64,000 nucleotides of DNA from Paracoccus spongiarum (GCF_030732095.1 NZ_JAVAMQ010000001.1:248001-312000), one strand, 5' to 3'. Counted from the first letter of the stretch, positions 21,800-31,315 are shown. The notes: a model not told the origin generated them from the letters alone. Made by a program: numbers and translations.

Positions 21800-22612
21800 C
21801 TAAAACACGGCGGATCCCTGTCCACAGCGGCGCCACCGACCGGCCGCGAAGGCGACATCCAGCCGGTCTGACGGCGCGAAGCGCAGGCCGGGCATCGGCG
21901 CGACATGCCGCTCGATCGCCACCCGGTCGCCCACGATCTCCAGCAGCGTGACCTCGTTCTGCGCATCGCCCGGCCGGGCGCAGAGCGCGGTGCCGGACTG
22001 CACCTGCAACAGCCCCGGATGGGCGGTCGTTTCCAGCAGCGCCTCGGTGGTCCAGCGGTGAAGATGGCCGCTGAGGGCGATCCGCACGCCCATCGAGACC
22101 AGCCGCGCAAGCGCCGCGGCGCCGCCGCGCGGCAGGGTCTTGTCGACGCCCGGCGCATGTTCCAGCGGATGATGCAGCGCCACGAGGTTGCAGCGCAGCG
22201 GATCGACGCCCCCCGCCAGCCGGTCCAGATCGCCCGCCCGCAGGATGCCGCGCTGCCAGCTGAAGGGATCGACGCTGTTCAGCCCGGCCACCCGCGCGCC
22301 GCCCGCCGAGAGCGCCGGTTGCAGATCGCGCCCCAGCCCGCGCCGATAGCCCGCATAGGGCGCCAGAAAGCGCACCGGCATGTTGTAGAGCGGCACGTCG
22401 TGATTGCCCGGCACCACCACGAGCGGCGCGGCGATCGCGTCGAGGAAGGCCGCCGCCTGCCTGAACTGGCCCGGCCTGCCGCGATGCGTCAGATCGCCGG
22501 TCACCGCCACCAGATCGGCCCGCGCCCGGTTCACCAGCGCAAGCAGCGGCCCCACCAGATCCTCGCGGTGATAGCCGAAATGCAGGTCCGACAGATGCAG
22601 GATCCGGGTCAC
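21800..22612 (-). CDS. Calcineurin-like metallophosphoesterase
   Basis: 270 residues with all metal-binding motifs: LSDLHFG (D and H), GDLTH, PGNHD, LHHPLEH and SGHLHR. It resembles the CpdA/class III cyclic-nucleotide phosphodiesterase group, but the true substrate cannot be read from sequence. The GTG start overlaps the stop of the upstream lipid kinase gene (GTGA), so the two are translationally coupled. Confidence 0.83.
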   Translation of the reverse strand: MTRILHLSDLHFGYHREDLVGPLLALVNRARADLVAVTGDLTHRGRPGQFRQAAAFLDAIAAPLVVVPGNHDVPLYNMPVRFLAPYAGYRRGLGRDLQPALSAGGARVAGLNSVDPFSWQRGILRAGDLDRLAGGVDPLRCNLVALHHPLEHAPGVDKTLPRGGAAALARLVSMGVRIALSGHLHRWTTEALLETTAHPGLLQVQSGTALCARPGDAQNEVTLLEIVGDRVAIERHVAPMPGLRFAPSDRLDVAFAAGRWRRCGQGSAVF

Positions 22613-23559
22613 GCGGCGCGGTCTTTCGTCTCGGCGGGCGCCTCCGCGGGCAACAGCACCCGCAGCCCGCCATGCCAGACCTTCAGATGCAGCGGCGAGG
22701 CCATCATGGTCTTTTCGCCGTCATGCGCGATCAGCATCCGCTTGCGCGGGGTGACGATGGTCAGGTCGTCGGTCACGATCATGTCGAAATCGCTGTCCTT
22801 GGCCGAAAAGCCGAAGGCCAGCCGGAAGGCCGAGCGCAGCAGCGGCAGCGGCTGGCGGGCCTTGGCGATCAGCACCGCGAACTTCCCGTCGCGGATCGCG
22901 TCCGCCCCGTCAAGCCCGAAGCTGTCAAGCTGGTAGGCGCTGCGGGCGACGAAGACCAGGGCGGTGGTATAGTCCCGGCTTTCGCCGTTCACCGTCGCGG
23001 TCAGCGTCATCGGCCGGCGCAGCCGCCGCAGCGCCACCAGCACCGACCAGTAGGCCGCGAGGCGTGACCTGCCCCACCGGCGATAGATGCTTTCGCGGGT
23101 CTTCAGGATATGCGGATAGGCGCCCAGGCTGACATTGTTGAGAAACACCAGATTCTCGATCTGGCCGATATCGACCCGTGCCACGCGCGCGTGCCCGATG
23201 CTGTCAAGGGCCTCGGGGATTTCCTCGCCCACGCCAAGACCGCGGGCGAAATAGTTGAAGGTGCCGCCCGGCAGCACCCCCATGATCGCGTCGGTGCCGG
23301 CCAGCGCGCCGGCCACCGCTGATTGCGTGCCGTCGCCGCCCGCCGCCACGATCACCTCGAAACCCTCGGCCACCGCACCGCGGGCCACCGCCACGATGTC
23401 GCTGCCGCGTGCCGTCTGGCGCAGCGCGAAGCCCGCGCAGCGCGGCTTCAGCGCGTCCTCGATGGCGCGGGCGACGGCGCGGTCGTCCTTGCTGCCCGAA
23501 CCGGGGTTCAGGATGACGCAGACGCGATGTCGCGACAGGTCGAACAGGGGCTCTTGCAT
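22609..23559 (-). CDS. Diacylglycerol/lipid kinase family protein
   Basis: 316 residues. The DAGK catalytic domain is seen in VCVILNPGSGSKDDR and IVAAGGDGTQSAVAGALAGTD, with the phosphate-binding GGDGT motif and LPGGTFNYFARGLG. A second beta domain follows (about residues 150-310). It probably phosphorylates a membrane lipid such as diacylglycerol. The start at 23559 is chosen because the conserved fold begins just after it. It lies 54 bp past fdsD on the same strand and may be read through from the fds operon. Confidence 0.8.
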   Translation of the reverse strand: MQEPLFDLSRHRVCVILNPGSGSKDDRAVARAIEDALKPRCAGFALRQTARGSDIVAVARGAVAEGFEVIVAAGGDGTQSAVAGALAGTDAIMGVLPGGTFNYFARGLGVGEEIPEALDSIGHARVARVDIGQIENLVFLNNVSLGAYPHILKTRESIYRRWGRSRLAAYWSVLVALRRLRRPMTLTATVNGESRDYTTALVFVARSAYQLDSFGLDGADAIRDGKFAVLIAKARQPLPLLRSAFRLAFGFSAKDSDFDMIVTDDLTIVTPRKRMLIAHDGEKTMMASPLHLKVWHGGLRVLLPAEAPAETKDRAA

Positions 23560-23612
23560 GATGATCCGGGGTCCGAGGGTTTGCCCCTCAACCCGCCCAC
23601 CCGGCAGAAGTT

Positions 23613-23813
23613 TCACAAAAGCCGCGCGGCCTCCTGCGCGGCCGGCGAAAGCCCCTCGCCGCCCGTGGCCACATAGTCCTGAAACTGCTGCCGCATCCGC
23701 GGCTCCCAGTAGTCGCGCAGATGCGCCGCGACCTTCTCGGCCGGGTCGCCCGGCTGGCTGGCGAAGAAGGTGGCGATCTGGTTGGCCATGTGGACCATCT
23801 TCTCAGGCGACAT
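23613..23813 (-). CDS. fdsD: Formate dehydrogenase subunit delta
   Basis: 66 residues: MSPEKMVHMANQIATFF, DPAEKVAAHLRDYWEPRM and GLSPAAQEAARLL are the FdsD family blocks. This small cytoplasmic subunit is needed for a fully active soluble NAD-dependent formate dehydrogenase. Its start lies inside the end of fdhD (11-bp overlap), completing the order fdsG-B-A-fdhD-D. Confidence 0.9.
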   Translation of the reverse strand: MSPEKMVHMANQIATFFASQPGDPAEKVAAHLRDYWEPRMRQQFQDYVATGGEGLSPAAQEAARLL

Positions 23814-24675
23814 CGGGAACCTCGGCGCGCAGCCTTTCGGGGTGACAGAACAGGTCGAAGCCGTCGCCGCGGGCAAAGGCGGCCAGGGTGATGCCGGCGC
23901 CCTCGGCCAGGCGCAGCGCGTGCAGGGTCGGTGCCGAGACGGCGATCAGCACCGCACAGCCGGCCATGGCGCATTTCTGCACCATCTCGACCGAGACGCG
24001 GCTGGTCAGCACGATCGCGCCCCGCCCCGCATCGATTCCCTGCCGCGCCATCGCGCCGATCAGCTTGTCCAGCGCGTTGTGCCGGCCGACATCCTCGCGG
24101 GCCAGCACGATCCCCTCGCCAGGAAGCATGAAGCCCGCCGCATGGACGGCATGGGTGCGGTCGTGCAGCGGCTGCCAGCCGCGCAGCGCCCCGGTCGCGG
24201 TGGCCAGCTCGGCCGCCGCCAGCAGCGGGCCGCGATCCGACAGGTCAGGCAGCGCGCGGGTCGCCTGCGCCAGGCTGTCGATGCCGCACAGTCCGCAGCC
24301 GACCGGCCCCGCAAGGGTGCGGCGCCGCGCGGCCAGCGCCTCGGCCCGATCGGTCGCCAGCCATATCCGCGCCTCGATACCCTCGGGCTGGGCGACGATC
24401 TCGCAGCCGGCGATCTGCGCGGGCGCCGCGACGATCCCCTCGGTCAGCGAGAACCCGACCGCGAAATCCTCGAGATCGGCGGGGCTGGCCATCATCACCG
24501 CATGGGTGGTGCCGTCATAGACCATCGCCACGGCGGTCTCCTCGGGCAGCACGCGGCTGACCGGGCGGCGCGATCCGCCGACCCGCAGATGCGCCGCCTG
24601 CGCGGCGCCGGCAGGGCCGGGTGTGGCAAGAGCCGGGCCGGCGGGACCGGCACCGGCGGGACCGGAACGGGCCAT
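23803..24675 (-). CDS. fdhD: Formate dehydrogenase accessory sulfurtransferase
   Basis: 290 residues. FdhD (FdsC) delivers sulfur from IscS to the bis-MGD cofactor of formate dehydrogenase. The active CxxC pair is C127 and C130 in GCGLCGID. REDVGRHNALDKLIG and VSVEMVQKCAMAGC are family blocks. The first ~25 residues are a Gly/Pro/Ala repeat (GPAGAGPAGPA) outside the conserved fold, encoded by short tandem DNA repeats, so the true start could be later. It starts four bases after fdsA. Confidence 0.92.
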   Translation of the reverse strand: MARSGPAGAGPAGPALATPGPAGAAQAAHLRVGGSRRPVSRVLPEETAVAMVYDGTTHAVMMASPADLEDFAVGFSLTEGIVAAPAQIAGCEIVAQPEGIEARIWLATDRAEALAARRRTLAGPVGCGLCGIDSLAQATRALPDLSDRGPLLAAAELATATGALRGWQPLHDRTHAVHAAGFMLPGEGIVLAREDVGRHNALDKLIGAMARQGIDAGRGAIVLTSRVSVEMVQKCAMAGCAVLIAVSAPTLHALRLAEGAGITLAAFARGDGFDLFCHPERLRAEVPDVA

Positions 24676-24679
24676 CGCG

Positions 24680-27625
24680 CTATTCGGCCGCGGGCAGAAT
24701 GCGGCGCGAGCGTTCGGCCTGTTCGCTGTAGCGTTCCTGCCAGTCGGACGGTCCGTTCGAGGGGCTGACCTGCACCGCCGTCACCTTGTATTCCGGGCAA
24801 TTGGTGGCCCAGTCCGAAAAATCGGTGGTGACGACATTGGCCTGTGTCGCGGGGTGGTGGAAGGTCGTGTAGACCACCCCCGGCGCAACCCGGTCGGTCA
24901 GCGTCGCCCGCAGCGTGGTCTCGCCCGCGCGGCTGGCCAGCCGCACCCAGTCGCCCTCGTTGATGCCGCGGAACTCGGCGTCGTGGGGGTGGATCTCCAG
25001 GATGTCCTCGGGATGCCACAGGACATTGGCCGTGCGCCGGGTCTGCGCGCCGACATTGTATTGCGACAGGATCCGGCCGGTGGTCAGCAGCAGCGGGAAT
25101 CGCGGCCCGCTGCGTTCGTCGGTGGCGACATATTCGGTGACGATGAAATGCCCCTTGCCCGACATGAAGCCGTCCATGTGCATCATCGGCGTGCCCTCGG
25201 GCGCGGCCTCGTTGCAGGGCCATTGCACCGAGCCCAGCTCCTCCAGCACCTCGTAGCTGACGCCGGCAAAGCTGGGCGTGGTCGCGGCGATCTCGTCCAT
25301 GATCTGGCCGGGATGGGTATAGTGCCAGCCCGCGCCCATCGCATTGGCCAGCGCCTGCGTCACCTCCCAGTCCTCATAGCCGTTCAGCGGCGCCATCACC
25401 CGGCGGACGCGGTTGATGCGGCGTTCGGCATTGGTGAAGGTGCCGTCCTTTTCCAGGAAGCTGCTGCCCGGCAGGAAGACATGGGCGTAGTTGGCCGTCT
25501 CGTTCAGGAACAGGTCATGGACGATGACGCATTCCATCGCCTTAAGCCCTGCCGCGACGTGGTGGGTGTCGGGGTCCGATTGCAGGATGTCCTCGCCCTG
25601 GCAATAGAGCCCCTTGAAGCTGCCCTCGACGGCGGCATCCAGCATGTTGGGGATGCGCAGGCCGGGCTCGGGGTCGATCTCGACGCCCCAGGCCTGTTCG
25701 AAGATGGCGCGCACATCGGGCAGTTTCACATGGCGATAGCCCGGCAATTCATGCGGGAACGAGCCCATGTCGCAACTGCCCTGCACGTTGTTCTGGCCGC
25801 GCAACGGGTTCACGCCCACGCCGGGCCGGCCGATATTGCCGGTCAGCATGGCGAGGTTGGCGATGCCCATGACCGTGGTCGAGCCCTGCGAATGTTCGGT
25901 CACGCCGAGGCCGTAATAGATCGCGCCATTGCCGCCGGTGGCGAACAGCCGCGCCGCCGCACGCAGGTCGGCGGCGGCCACGCCGGTCAGCGCCTCCATC
26001 GCCTCGGGGCTGTGGCGGGGCTGGCTGACGAAGTCGACGTAATGCTGGAATTCGTCCCAGTCGCAGCGGCTGCGGATGAAGCCCTCGTCGCAGAGGCCCT
26101 CGGTCACGATGACATGCGCCATCGCGGTCACGACGGCAACATTGGTGCCGGGGCGCAGCGGCAGGTGGTAGTCGGCCTCGACATGGGCGGACCGCACCAT
26201 GTCGATGCGGCGCGGATCGACGATGATCAGCCGCGCGCCCTGCCGCAGCCGCCTTTTCAGCCGGCTGGCAAAGACCGGGTGGCCGTCGGTCGGATTGGCG
26301 CCGATGATCATCACGACGTCGCTGTGCTCGACGCTGTCGAAATCCTGCGTGCCGGCCGAGGTGCCGAAGGTCTTGCCGAGGCCGTAGCCGGTGGGCGAAT
26401 GGCAGACCCGTGCGCAGGTGTCGGTGTTGTTGTTCAGAAACACCGCGCGGGCCAGTTTCTGGACCAGATAGGTTTCCTCGTTGGTGCAGCGCGACGAGGT
26501 GATCACCCCGATCGAGCGGCGGCCGTATTTGTCCTGAAGCCCCTTCATCCGGTCGGCGGCGAAGGCCAGCGCCTCGTTCCATTCGACCTCGCGCCAGGGC
26601 TGGTCGATGCTGTCGCGGATCATCGGCTTGAGGATGCGGTCCTTGTGGTTGGCATAGCCATAGGCAAAGCGGCCCTTGATGCAGCTGTGGCCGCGATTGG
26701 CCTTGCCATGCTTCCACGGCACCATGCGCACCAGCCGGTCGCCATTCATCTCGGCCTTGAAGCTGCAGCCGACGCCGCAATAGGCGCAGGTGGTGATGAC
26801 CGATCGCGTGGGCGTGCCCAGTTCGATCACCGATTTCTCCTGCAGGGTCGCGGTCGGGCAGGCCTGCACGCAGGCACCGCAGCTGACGCAATCCGAGGTC
26901 AGGAAATCATCGCCCGCCGCCCCGGCGCTGACCTTGCTGTCAAAGCCGCGTCCCTCGATGGTCAGCGCGAAGGTGCCCTGCACCTCTTCGCAGGCCCGTA
27001 CGCAGCGCGAACAGACGATGCATTTCGACGGGTCGAAGGTGAAATAGGGGTTGCTTTCATCCTTGGGCGTGTAGCGCGGATTGGCCTCGGCGACCGGCAT
27101 CCGCAGCCGCGCCTCGGCCTGGCTGCGCGCGCCGCTGCCCGAGGGGTCGAAATGGTTCTGGCCGGGGGTATAGCGCACGTCCCGAAGCCCGACCATGCCG
27201 GCGGTGTCCTGCAATTCGCAATCGCCATTGGCCGCGCAGGTCAGGCAGTCCAGCGGGTGGTCGCTGATATACAGCTCCATCACGCCCTTGCGGATGCGCT
27301 GGACCTTGCTGGACTGGGTGTGGACGACCATGCCCTCGGCCACCGGCGTGGTGCAGGAGGCGGGCGTGCCGCGGCGGCCCTCGATCTCGACCACGCAGAC
27401 GCGGCAGGACCCGAAGGCCTCCAGATTGTCGCTGGCGCACAGCTTGGGCACGGTGATGCCGGCCAGGGCCGCGGCGCGCATGACCGAACTGCCCTCGGGG
27501 ACGGTGACGGCGATGCCGTCGATCAGCAGGCTGACCGGCGCACCCGCGCGGGCCGGGGTGCCCAGATCGCGGTCGTCATGCGGTTCGGCGCCCGGCGGGT
27601 ATTGCGGGATGATGAAGTCCTTCAT
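24680..27625 (-). CDS. fdsA: NAD-dependent formate dehydrogenase alpha subunit
   Basis: 981 residues. In order: a 2Fe-2S domain (C63, C74, C77, C91), a NuoG-like His-Cys3 4Fe-4S site (H123, C127, C130, C136), two ferredoxin 4Fe-4S clusters (C202/205/208/212 and C246/249/252/256), and a further 4Fe-4S cluster at the start of the molybdopterin domain (C280/283/287/315). The Mo ligand is Cys408 in ARVCHSP, so it is a Cys and not a selenocysteine enzyme. A dinucleotide-binding C-terminal domain follows. It oxidises formate to CO2, or does the reverse with low-potential electrons. The ATG overlaps the fdsB stop. Confidence 0.96.
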   Translation of the reverse strand: MKDFIIPQYPPGAEPHDDRDLGTPARAGAPVSLLIDGIAVTVPEGSSVMRAAALAGITVPKLCASDNLEAFGSCRVCVVEIEGRRGTPASCTTPVAEGMVVHTQSSKVQRIRKGVMELYISDHPLDCLTCAANGDCELQDTAGMVGLRDVRYTPGQNHFDPSGSGARSQAEARLRMPVAEANPRYTPKDESNPYFTFDPSKCIVCSRCVRACEEVQGTFALTIEGRGFDSKVSAGAAGDDFLTSDCVSCGACVQACPTATLQEKSVIELGTPTRSVITTCAYCGVGCSFKAEMNGDRLVRMVPWKHGKANRGHSCIKGRFAYGYANHKDRILKPMIRDSIDQPWREVEWNEALAFAADRMKGLQDKYGRRSIGVITSSRCTNEETYLVQKLARAVFLNNNTDTCARVCHSPTGYGLGKTFGTSAGTQDFDSVEHSDVVMIIGANPTDGHPVFASRLKRRLRQGARLIIVDPRRIDMVRSAHVEADYHLPLRPGTNVAVVTAMAHVIVTEGLCDEGFIRSRCDWDEFQHYVDFVSQPRHSPEAMEALTGVAAADLRAAARLFATGGNGAIYYGLGVTEHSQGSTTVMGIANLAMLTGNIGRPGVGVNPLRGQNNVQGSCDMGSFPHELPGYRHVKLPDVRAIFEQAWGVEIDPEPGLRIPNMLDAAVEGSFKGLYCQGEDILQSDPDTHHVAAGLKAMECVIVHDLFLNETANYAHVFLPGSSFLEKDGTFTNAERRINRVRRVMAPLNGYEDWEVTQALANAMGAGWHYTHPGQIMDEIAATTPSFAGVSYEVLEELGSVQWPCNEAAPEGTPMMHMDGFMSGKGHFIVTEYVATDERSGPRFPLLLTTGRILSQYNVGAQTRRTANVLWHPEDILEIHPHDAEFRGINEGDWVRLASRAGETTLRATLTDRVAPGVVYTTFHHPATQANVVTTDFSDWATNCPEYKVTAVQVSPSNGPSDWQERYSEQAERSRRILPAAE

Positions 27626-29139
27626 TCGGCGGCCTCCTTCCGGCAGGCAAAATCGTCGGGGAACTGGGTCAGCGCCGACATCACCGGGAAGGGCGTGAAC
27701 CCCCCCAGCGCGCAGAGCGAGCCGTCCTTCATGGTTTCGCAGAGATCGGTCAGCAGATCGGCGGCGGCCGGATCGCCGGCCGCGATGCGGTCGATGGTCT
27801 CGACCCCGCGCACCGCGCCGATCCGGCAGGGCGTGCATTTGCCGCAGCTTTCGATGGCGCAGAACTCCATCGCGAACCGCGCCATGCGCAGCATGTCGGC
27901 GGTGTCGTCAAAGACCACCAGACCGGCATGGCCGATCAGCCCGCCCGCCCCGTCGAATTCCTCGTAGCCCATCGGCGTGTCGAATTTCGACACCGGCATG
28001 TAGGCGCCCAGGGGCCCGCCGACCTGCACCGCCTTGACCGGTCGCCCCGAGGCGGTGCCCCCGCCGATGTCGTTGACCACCTCGCCAAGGGTCAGCCCGA
28101 AGGCGGTCTCGAACAGCCCGCCGCGCGCGACGTTGCCGGCGATCTGCAACGTCACGGTGCCGCGCGACCGGCCTAGGCCGAACCCCGCGTAATGCGCCGC
28201 GCCCTTCTCGAAGATCACCGGCACGGTGGCCAGGCTGATGACGTTGTTGACCACGGTGGGCTTGCCGAGAAAGCCCTCAAGCGCCGGCAGCGGCGGCTTG
28301 GCGCGCACCACGCCGCGCTTGCCCTCGAGGCTGTTCAGCAGGCTGGTTTCCTCGCCGCAGACATAGGCGCCGGCACCCGTGCGGATCTCCATGTCGAAGG
28401 CGTGGCCCGAGCCCAGCACCGACCCGCCCAGCACGCCGTTCTGCCGCGCGATCCCGACGGCGCGGGTCATCGCCGCGATCGCGTCGGGATATTCGGACCG
28501 CAGATAGACATAACCGCGCGTGGCGCCCACACCGATGCCGGCGATGGCCATGCCCTCGATCAGGGTGAAGGGGTCGCCCTCCATGATCATCCGGTCGGCG
28601 AATGTGCCGCTGTCGCCCTCGTCGGCGTTGCAGACGATGTATTTCTGAGCGGCCTCGGCCTGCATCACCGTATTCCACTTGATGCCGGTCGGAAAGCCCG
28701 CGCCGCCACGCCCGCGAAGGCCGCTGTCGGTAACCTCCTGCACGATGGCCTCGCGCGTCATGCCGAGGGCGCGGCGCAACCCGGCCAGACCGCCATGCGC
28801 CCGGTAGTCGTCCAGATCCAGCGGGTCGATCACCCCGCAGCGCGCAAAGGTCAGTCGCGTCTGCCGGCGCATCCAGTCGAGATCGTCGACCGGGCCAAGG
28901 CTGTCGAGTCGGCCGTCCAGCAGCGCCGGCACGTCCTCGGGCGCGACCGGGCCAAAGCCGACCCGGCCCTCGCCGGCGTCGATCTCGACCAGGGGCTCCA
29001 GCCAGATCATCCCGCGCGTGCCGGTGCGGGTGATCTGCACGTCGATGTCGCGCGCCTCGGCCTCGCGGGCGATCGCCTCGGCCACGGCGTCGGCGCCTAC
29101 GGCGCGGGCGGCGCTGTCGATGGGAACAAAGATCCTCAT
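27622..29139 (-). CDS. fdsB: NAD-dependent formate dehydrogenase beta subunit
   Basis: 505 residues, homologous to NuoF with an N-terminal thioredoxin-like extension. The NADH/FMN region shows GLRGRGGAGFPTGIKW, YIVCNADEGDSGTF and GAGAYVCGEETSLLNSLEG. A C-terminal 4Fe-4S cluster is formed by CAIESCGKCTPCR plus a later Cys. It passes formate electrons from FdsA to NAD+. It overlaps fdsG and fdsA by ATGA on both sides, indicating one tightly coupled operon. Confidence 0.96.
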   Translation of the reverse strand: MRIFVPIDSAARAVGADAVAEAIAREAEARDIDVQITRTGTRGMIWLEPLVEIDAGEGRVGFGPVAPEDVPALLDGRLDSLGPVDDLDWMRRQTRLTFARCGVIDPLDLDDYRAHGGLAGLRRALGMTREAIVQEVTDSGLRGRGGAGFPTGIKWNTVMQAEAAQKYIVCNADEGDSGTFADRMIMEGDPFTLIEGMAIAGIGVGATRGYVYLRSEYPDAIAAMTRAVGIARQNGVLGGSVLGSGHAFDMEIRTGAGAYVCGEETSLLNSLEGKRGVVRAKPPLPALEGFLGKPTVVNNVISLATVPVIFEKGAAHYAGFGLGRSRGTVTLQIAGNVARGGLFETAFGLTLGEVVNDIGGGTASGRPVKAVQVGGPLGAYMPVSKFDTPMGYEEFDGAGGLIGHAGLVVFDDTADMLRMARFAMEFCAIESCGKCTPCRIGAVRGVETIDRIAAGDPAAADLLTDLCETMKDGSLCALGGFTPFPVMSALTQFPDDFACRKEAAE

Positions 29140-29612
29140 GCGCCCGCCTCGTCCAGCAGCCGCCCCATCCGCGCGCCGTCCAGCCGCGCCACAACGCGAT
29201 CATCCAGCATCGCGGCGGGCGCACAGGCGCACATGCCGAGGCAATAGACCGGCTCTACGGTGACGGCGCCATTGGCGGTGGTGTCGTGCCAGCCGATGCC
29301 CAGCCGGTCCAGCGCCGCCGCGGCCAGCGCCTCGCCGCCCATCGACTGGCAGGCCTCGGCCCGGCAGATCTTCAGCACATGCCGCCCGGCCGGGGCCTCG
29401 CGGAAATCGTGATAGAAGCTGATGACGCCATGCACCTCGGCGCGGGTCAGGTTCAGCACATCGGCCAGCACCGCCACGGCAGCCTGCGGCACGTGGCCCC
29501 ATGCGTGCTGCACCGCGTGCAGCATCGGCAGAAGTGGCCCTTCCAGAGAGGTCAGCGGCACGACGACGGCGCGGATGTCCTCTGCGGTCGGGGCTGGCGC
29601 ATTCACATGCAT
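29136..29612 (-). CDS. fdsG: NAD-dependent formate dehydrogenase gamma subunit
   Basis: 158 residues, NuoE-like thioredoxin-fold 2Fe-2S protein with ligands C83, C88, C124 and C128 (KICRAEACQSMG and YCLGMCACAPA). GVISFYHDFR is the usual family block. It is the first gene of the fds operon. A LysR-type gene lies upstream in the same direction, and the 85-bp gap between them carries two palindromes. Confidence 0.95.
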   Translation of the reverse strand: MHVNAPAPTAEDIRAVVVPLTSLEGPLLPMLHAVQHAWGHVPQAAVAVLADVLNLTRAEVHGVISFYHDFREAPAGRHVLKICRAEACQSMGGEALAAAALDRLGIGWHDTTANGAVTVEPVYCLGMCACAPAAMLDDRVVARLDGARMGRLLDEAGA

Positions 29613-29689
29613 AGCTGGCCTCTCGACAATATCCCGGCTTCAGCAAACAGGCTTGTCGATCCAAAATCAATATCGGAATTCCGTTACAC

Positions 29690-29702
29690 GATAGTCGCTA
29701 TC
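29690..29702. promoter_or_regulatory. Dyad at the LysR-fds junction
   Basis: GATAG-TCG-CTATC is a five-bp inverted repeat, extended by a further CTATCG copy just to its right. It lies at the end of the LysR gene and about 80 bp upstream of fdsG, where a LysR-type activator would bind. A second perfect palindrome CGGAATTCCG is at 29674-29683. Function is inferred from position. Confidence 0.4.
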
Positions 29703-30585
29703 TATCGGAAACCATGCGCCGCGCCTCGCCCAGCAGGGCGTCGAGAACCGGGGTATGCGGCTCGCGCCAAGGGGCGACGAGGCCCACCGCATGGGTGATC
29801 TGCGGCTGCTCCAGCGGCACCATCCGCACCGGCTTGCCCTGTGTCAGGAAGCTGGCGATGTCCTCGGGCAGGATGGTCAGCCAGCCGCCCTCCAGCACAT
29901 GCGCGACCAGCACCACGGTCGAGCCGGATTCGACCGTCGCCTGCGGCGTCACCCCGGCGGCGACCAGATTGCGGTTGATGATCCGGCGGTTCTGCATGTC
30001 CGAGGTCAGCAGGCACAGCCGCTGGCCATCCAGTTCCGGCCAGGCCACGCTGTCGCGCCGCGCGAAGGCCGTGTCCTCGCCGCAGACCAGCATGTAGCGT
30101 TCGTCATACAGCGCCACCGTGCTGACCTTGCCCAGGGGTTCGTTGTCCAGATACGAGATGCCGGCATCGATCTCGAGATCGTCGATCATCTGCAGGATCT
30201 CGACCGAGGTGCGCGACAGGATGGTGAAGCCGACATTGGGATGCATGGTGCCGAAGCGCGCGGAAATCTTGGCCGCCCAGGTCAGCGCGGTGGGGATCAC
30301 CGCGATCCGCAGCCGGCCCGACAGCCCGTGCCGGGTGGCCCGCATCTCTTCGCGCAGCTGCCGCGTGTCGCCGACGATGCGCCGCGCCCAGACCAGTGCG
30401 GACTGGCCCTCGGGGGTCAGCCCGCCATAGCGCGAGCCGCGAAAGATCAGCAGCACGCCCAGCTGTTCCTCAAGCTGCTTGATCCCCGCCGACAGGCTGG
30501 GCTGGGTGATGCCGAGACTGGCGGCGGCGCGGCCGAAATGGCCCTCCTTGGCCACCGCCAGAAACATCTCGAGCTTGTCGATCAC
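29698..30585 (-). CDS. LysR family regulator, probably of the fds operon
   Basis: 295 residues. The N-terminal winged HTH (MIDKLEMFLAVAKEGHFGRAAASLGITQPSLS) and a LysR substrate-binding domain are complete. It precedes fdsG in the same orientation, and LysR proteins are known to control fds operons in related bacteria (FdsR type). Control of formate dehydrogenase, perhaps with formate as signal, is the likely role but is inferred from location. It does not resemble a nitrogen- or sulfur-specific LysR closely enough to say more. Confidence 0.85.
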   Translation of the reverse strand: MIDKLEMFLAVAKEGHFGRAAASLGITQPSLSAGIKQLEEQLGVLLIFRGSRYGGLTPEGQSALVWARRIVGDTRQLREEMRATRHGLSGRLRIAVIPTALTWAAKISARFGTMHPNVGFTILSRTSVEILQMIDDLEIDAGISYLDNEPLGKVSTVALYDERYMLVCGEDTAFARRDSVAWPELDGQRLCLLTSDMQNRRIINRNLVAAGVTPQATVESGSTVVLVAHVLEGGWLTILPEDIASFLTQGKPVRMVPLEQPQITHAVGLVAPWREPHTPVLDALLGEARRMVSDR

Positions 30586-30625
30586 ACCCTGCCCCCCGCG
30601 CGGCCTGTCGCATCAAGCCCGCGCG

Positions 30626-30648
30626 GGCGCCGGGCGTCAACCGGCGCC
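30626..30648 (-). terminator. GC-rich hairpin after the small RTX gene
   Basis: GGCGCCGG pairs perfectly with CCGGCGCC over a seven-base loop, nine bp past the stop of the RTX gene in its direction. No T-run follows. It separates that gene from the LysR gene. Confidence 0.45.
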
Positions 30649-30656
30649 GGGCCGGA

Positions 30657-31229
30657 TCAGTCGAAGACGAAGTCGCCAAGGTCCAGCTGGCCGCGCTGGA
30701 AGTCGACGAGGGTGATGATGGTGGGGCCGTCATCGTCGTCGCCCTCGATGCGCAGGACCGTGTTGCCGTTGACCTGCCGGGCATTGTTGATGACCTGCTG
30801 CACCTCGGCGCGGCTCAGGTCGTCAAGGTCCAGCCGGTCGACGCCATTGGTGAAGTCGCGGACCCGGTCGCGGCCGTCGCCGTCGCCAAACTCGAACTCG
30901 TCGGCACCGCCGCCGCCGACCAGCAGATCGTTGCCGTCGCCGCCATCCAGCGTGTCGCGGCCGGCCTGCCCGAACAGCCGGTCGTCGCCGTCATCGCCGT
31001 CAAGCTCGTCATTGCCGGCGCCGCCGCGCAGCAGGTCTCTGCCGTCATCGCCCTCGAGCTCGTCATTGCCGCCGCCGCCGAACAGCCGGTCATTGCCGCC
31101 GTCGCCTTCCAGGTCGTCACTGCCGCCAAGCCCGCGCAGCAGGTCGTTGCCGCCATTGCCCCACAGCAGGTCGGAAAAATTCGTGCCCGTCAGGGTGTCG
31201 TTGCCGCTGGTTCCGATTCGACGCACCAT
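30657..31229 (-). CDS. Small RTX (hemolysin-type) calcium-binding protein
   Basis: 190 residues. Residues ~8-108 are RTX nonapeptide repeats beginning at GTSGNDTLTGTNFSD, with many GGxGND units. A C-terminal non-repeat part (DRVRDFTNGVDRLDLDDL onward) ends in an acidic-hydrophobic FVFD, typical of type I secretion signals. There is no enzymatic domain, so it may be a free calcium-binding exoprotein. A strong GAAGGAG site precedes the start. It is divergent from the PepSY/two-component operon and shares its promoter region. Confidence 0.82.
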   Translation of the reverse strand: MVRRIGTSGNDTLTGTNFSDLLWGNGGNDLLRGLGGSDDLEGDGGNDRLFGGGGNDELEGDDGRDLLRGGAGNDELDGDDGDDRLFGQAGRDTLDGGDGNDLLVGGGGADEFEFGDGDGRDRVRDFTNGVDRLDLDDLSRAEVQQVINNARQVNGNTVLRIEGDDDDGPTIITLVDFQRGQLDLGDFVFD

Positions 31230-31315
31230 CTTGTTCTCCTTCGTGTTCCGTGTCGCGTGATCGCCCCGGCGCAGCCTGCGGCCGGGGCCCGTGGCGCGGG
31301 CTTAGCATGGCCGGC

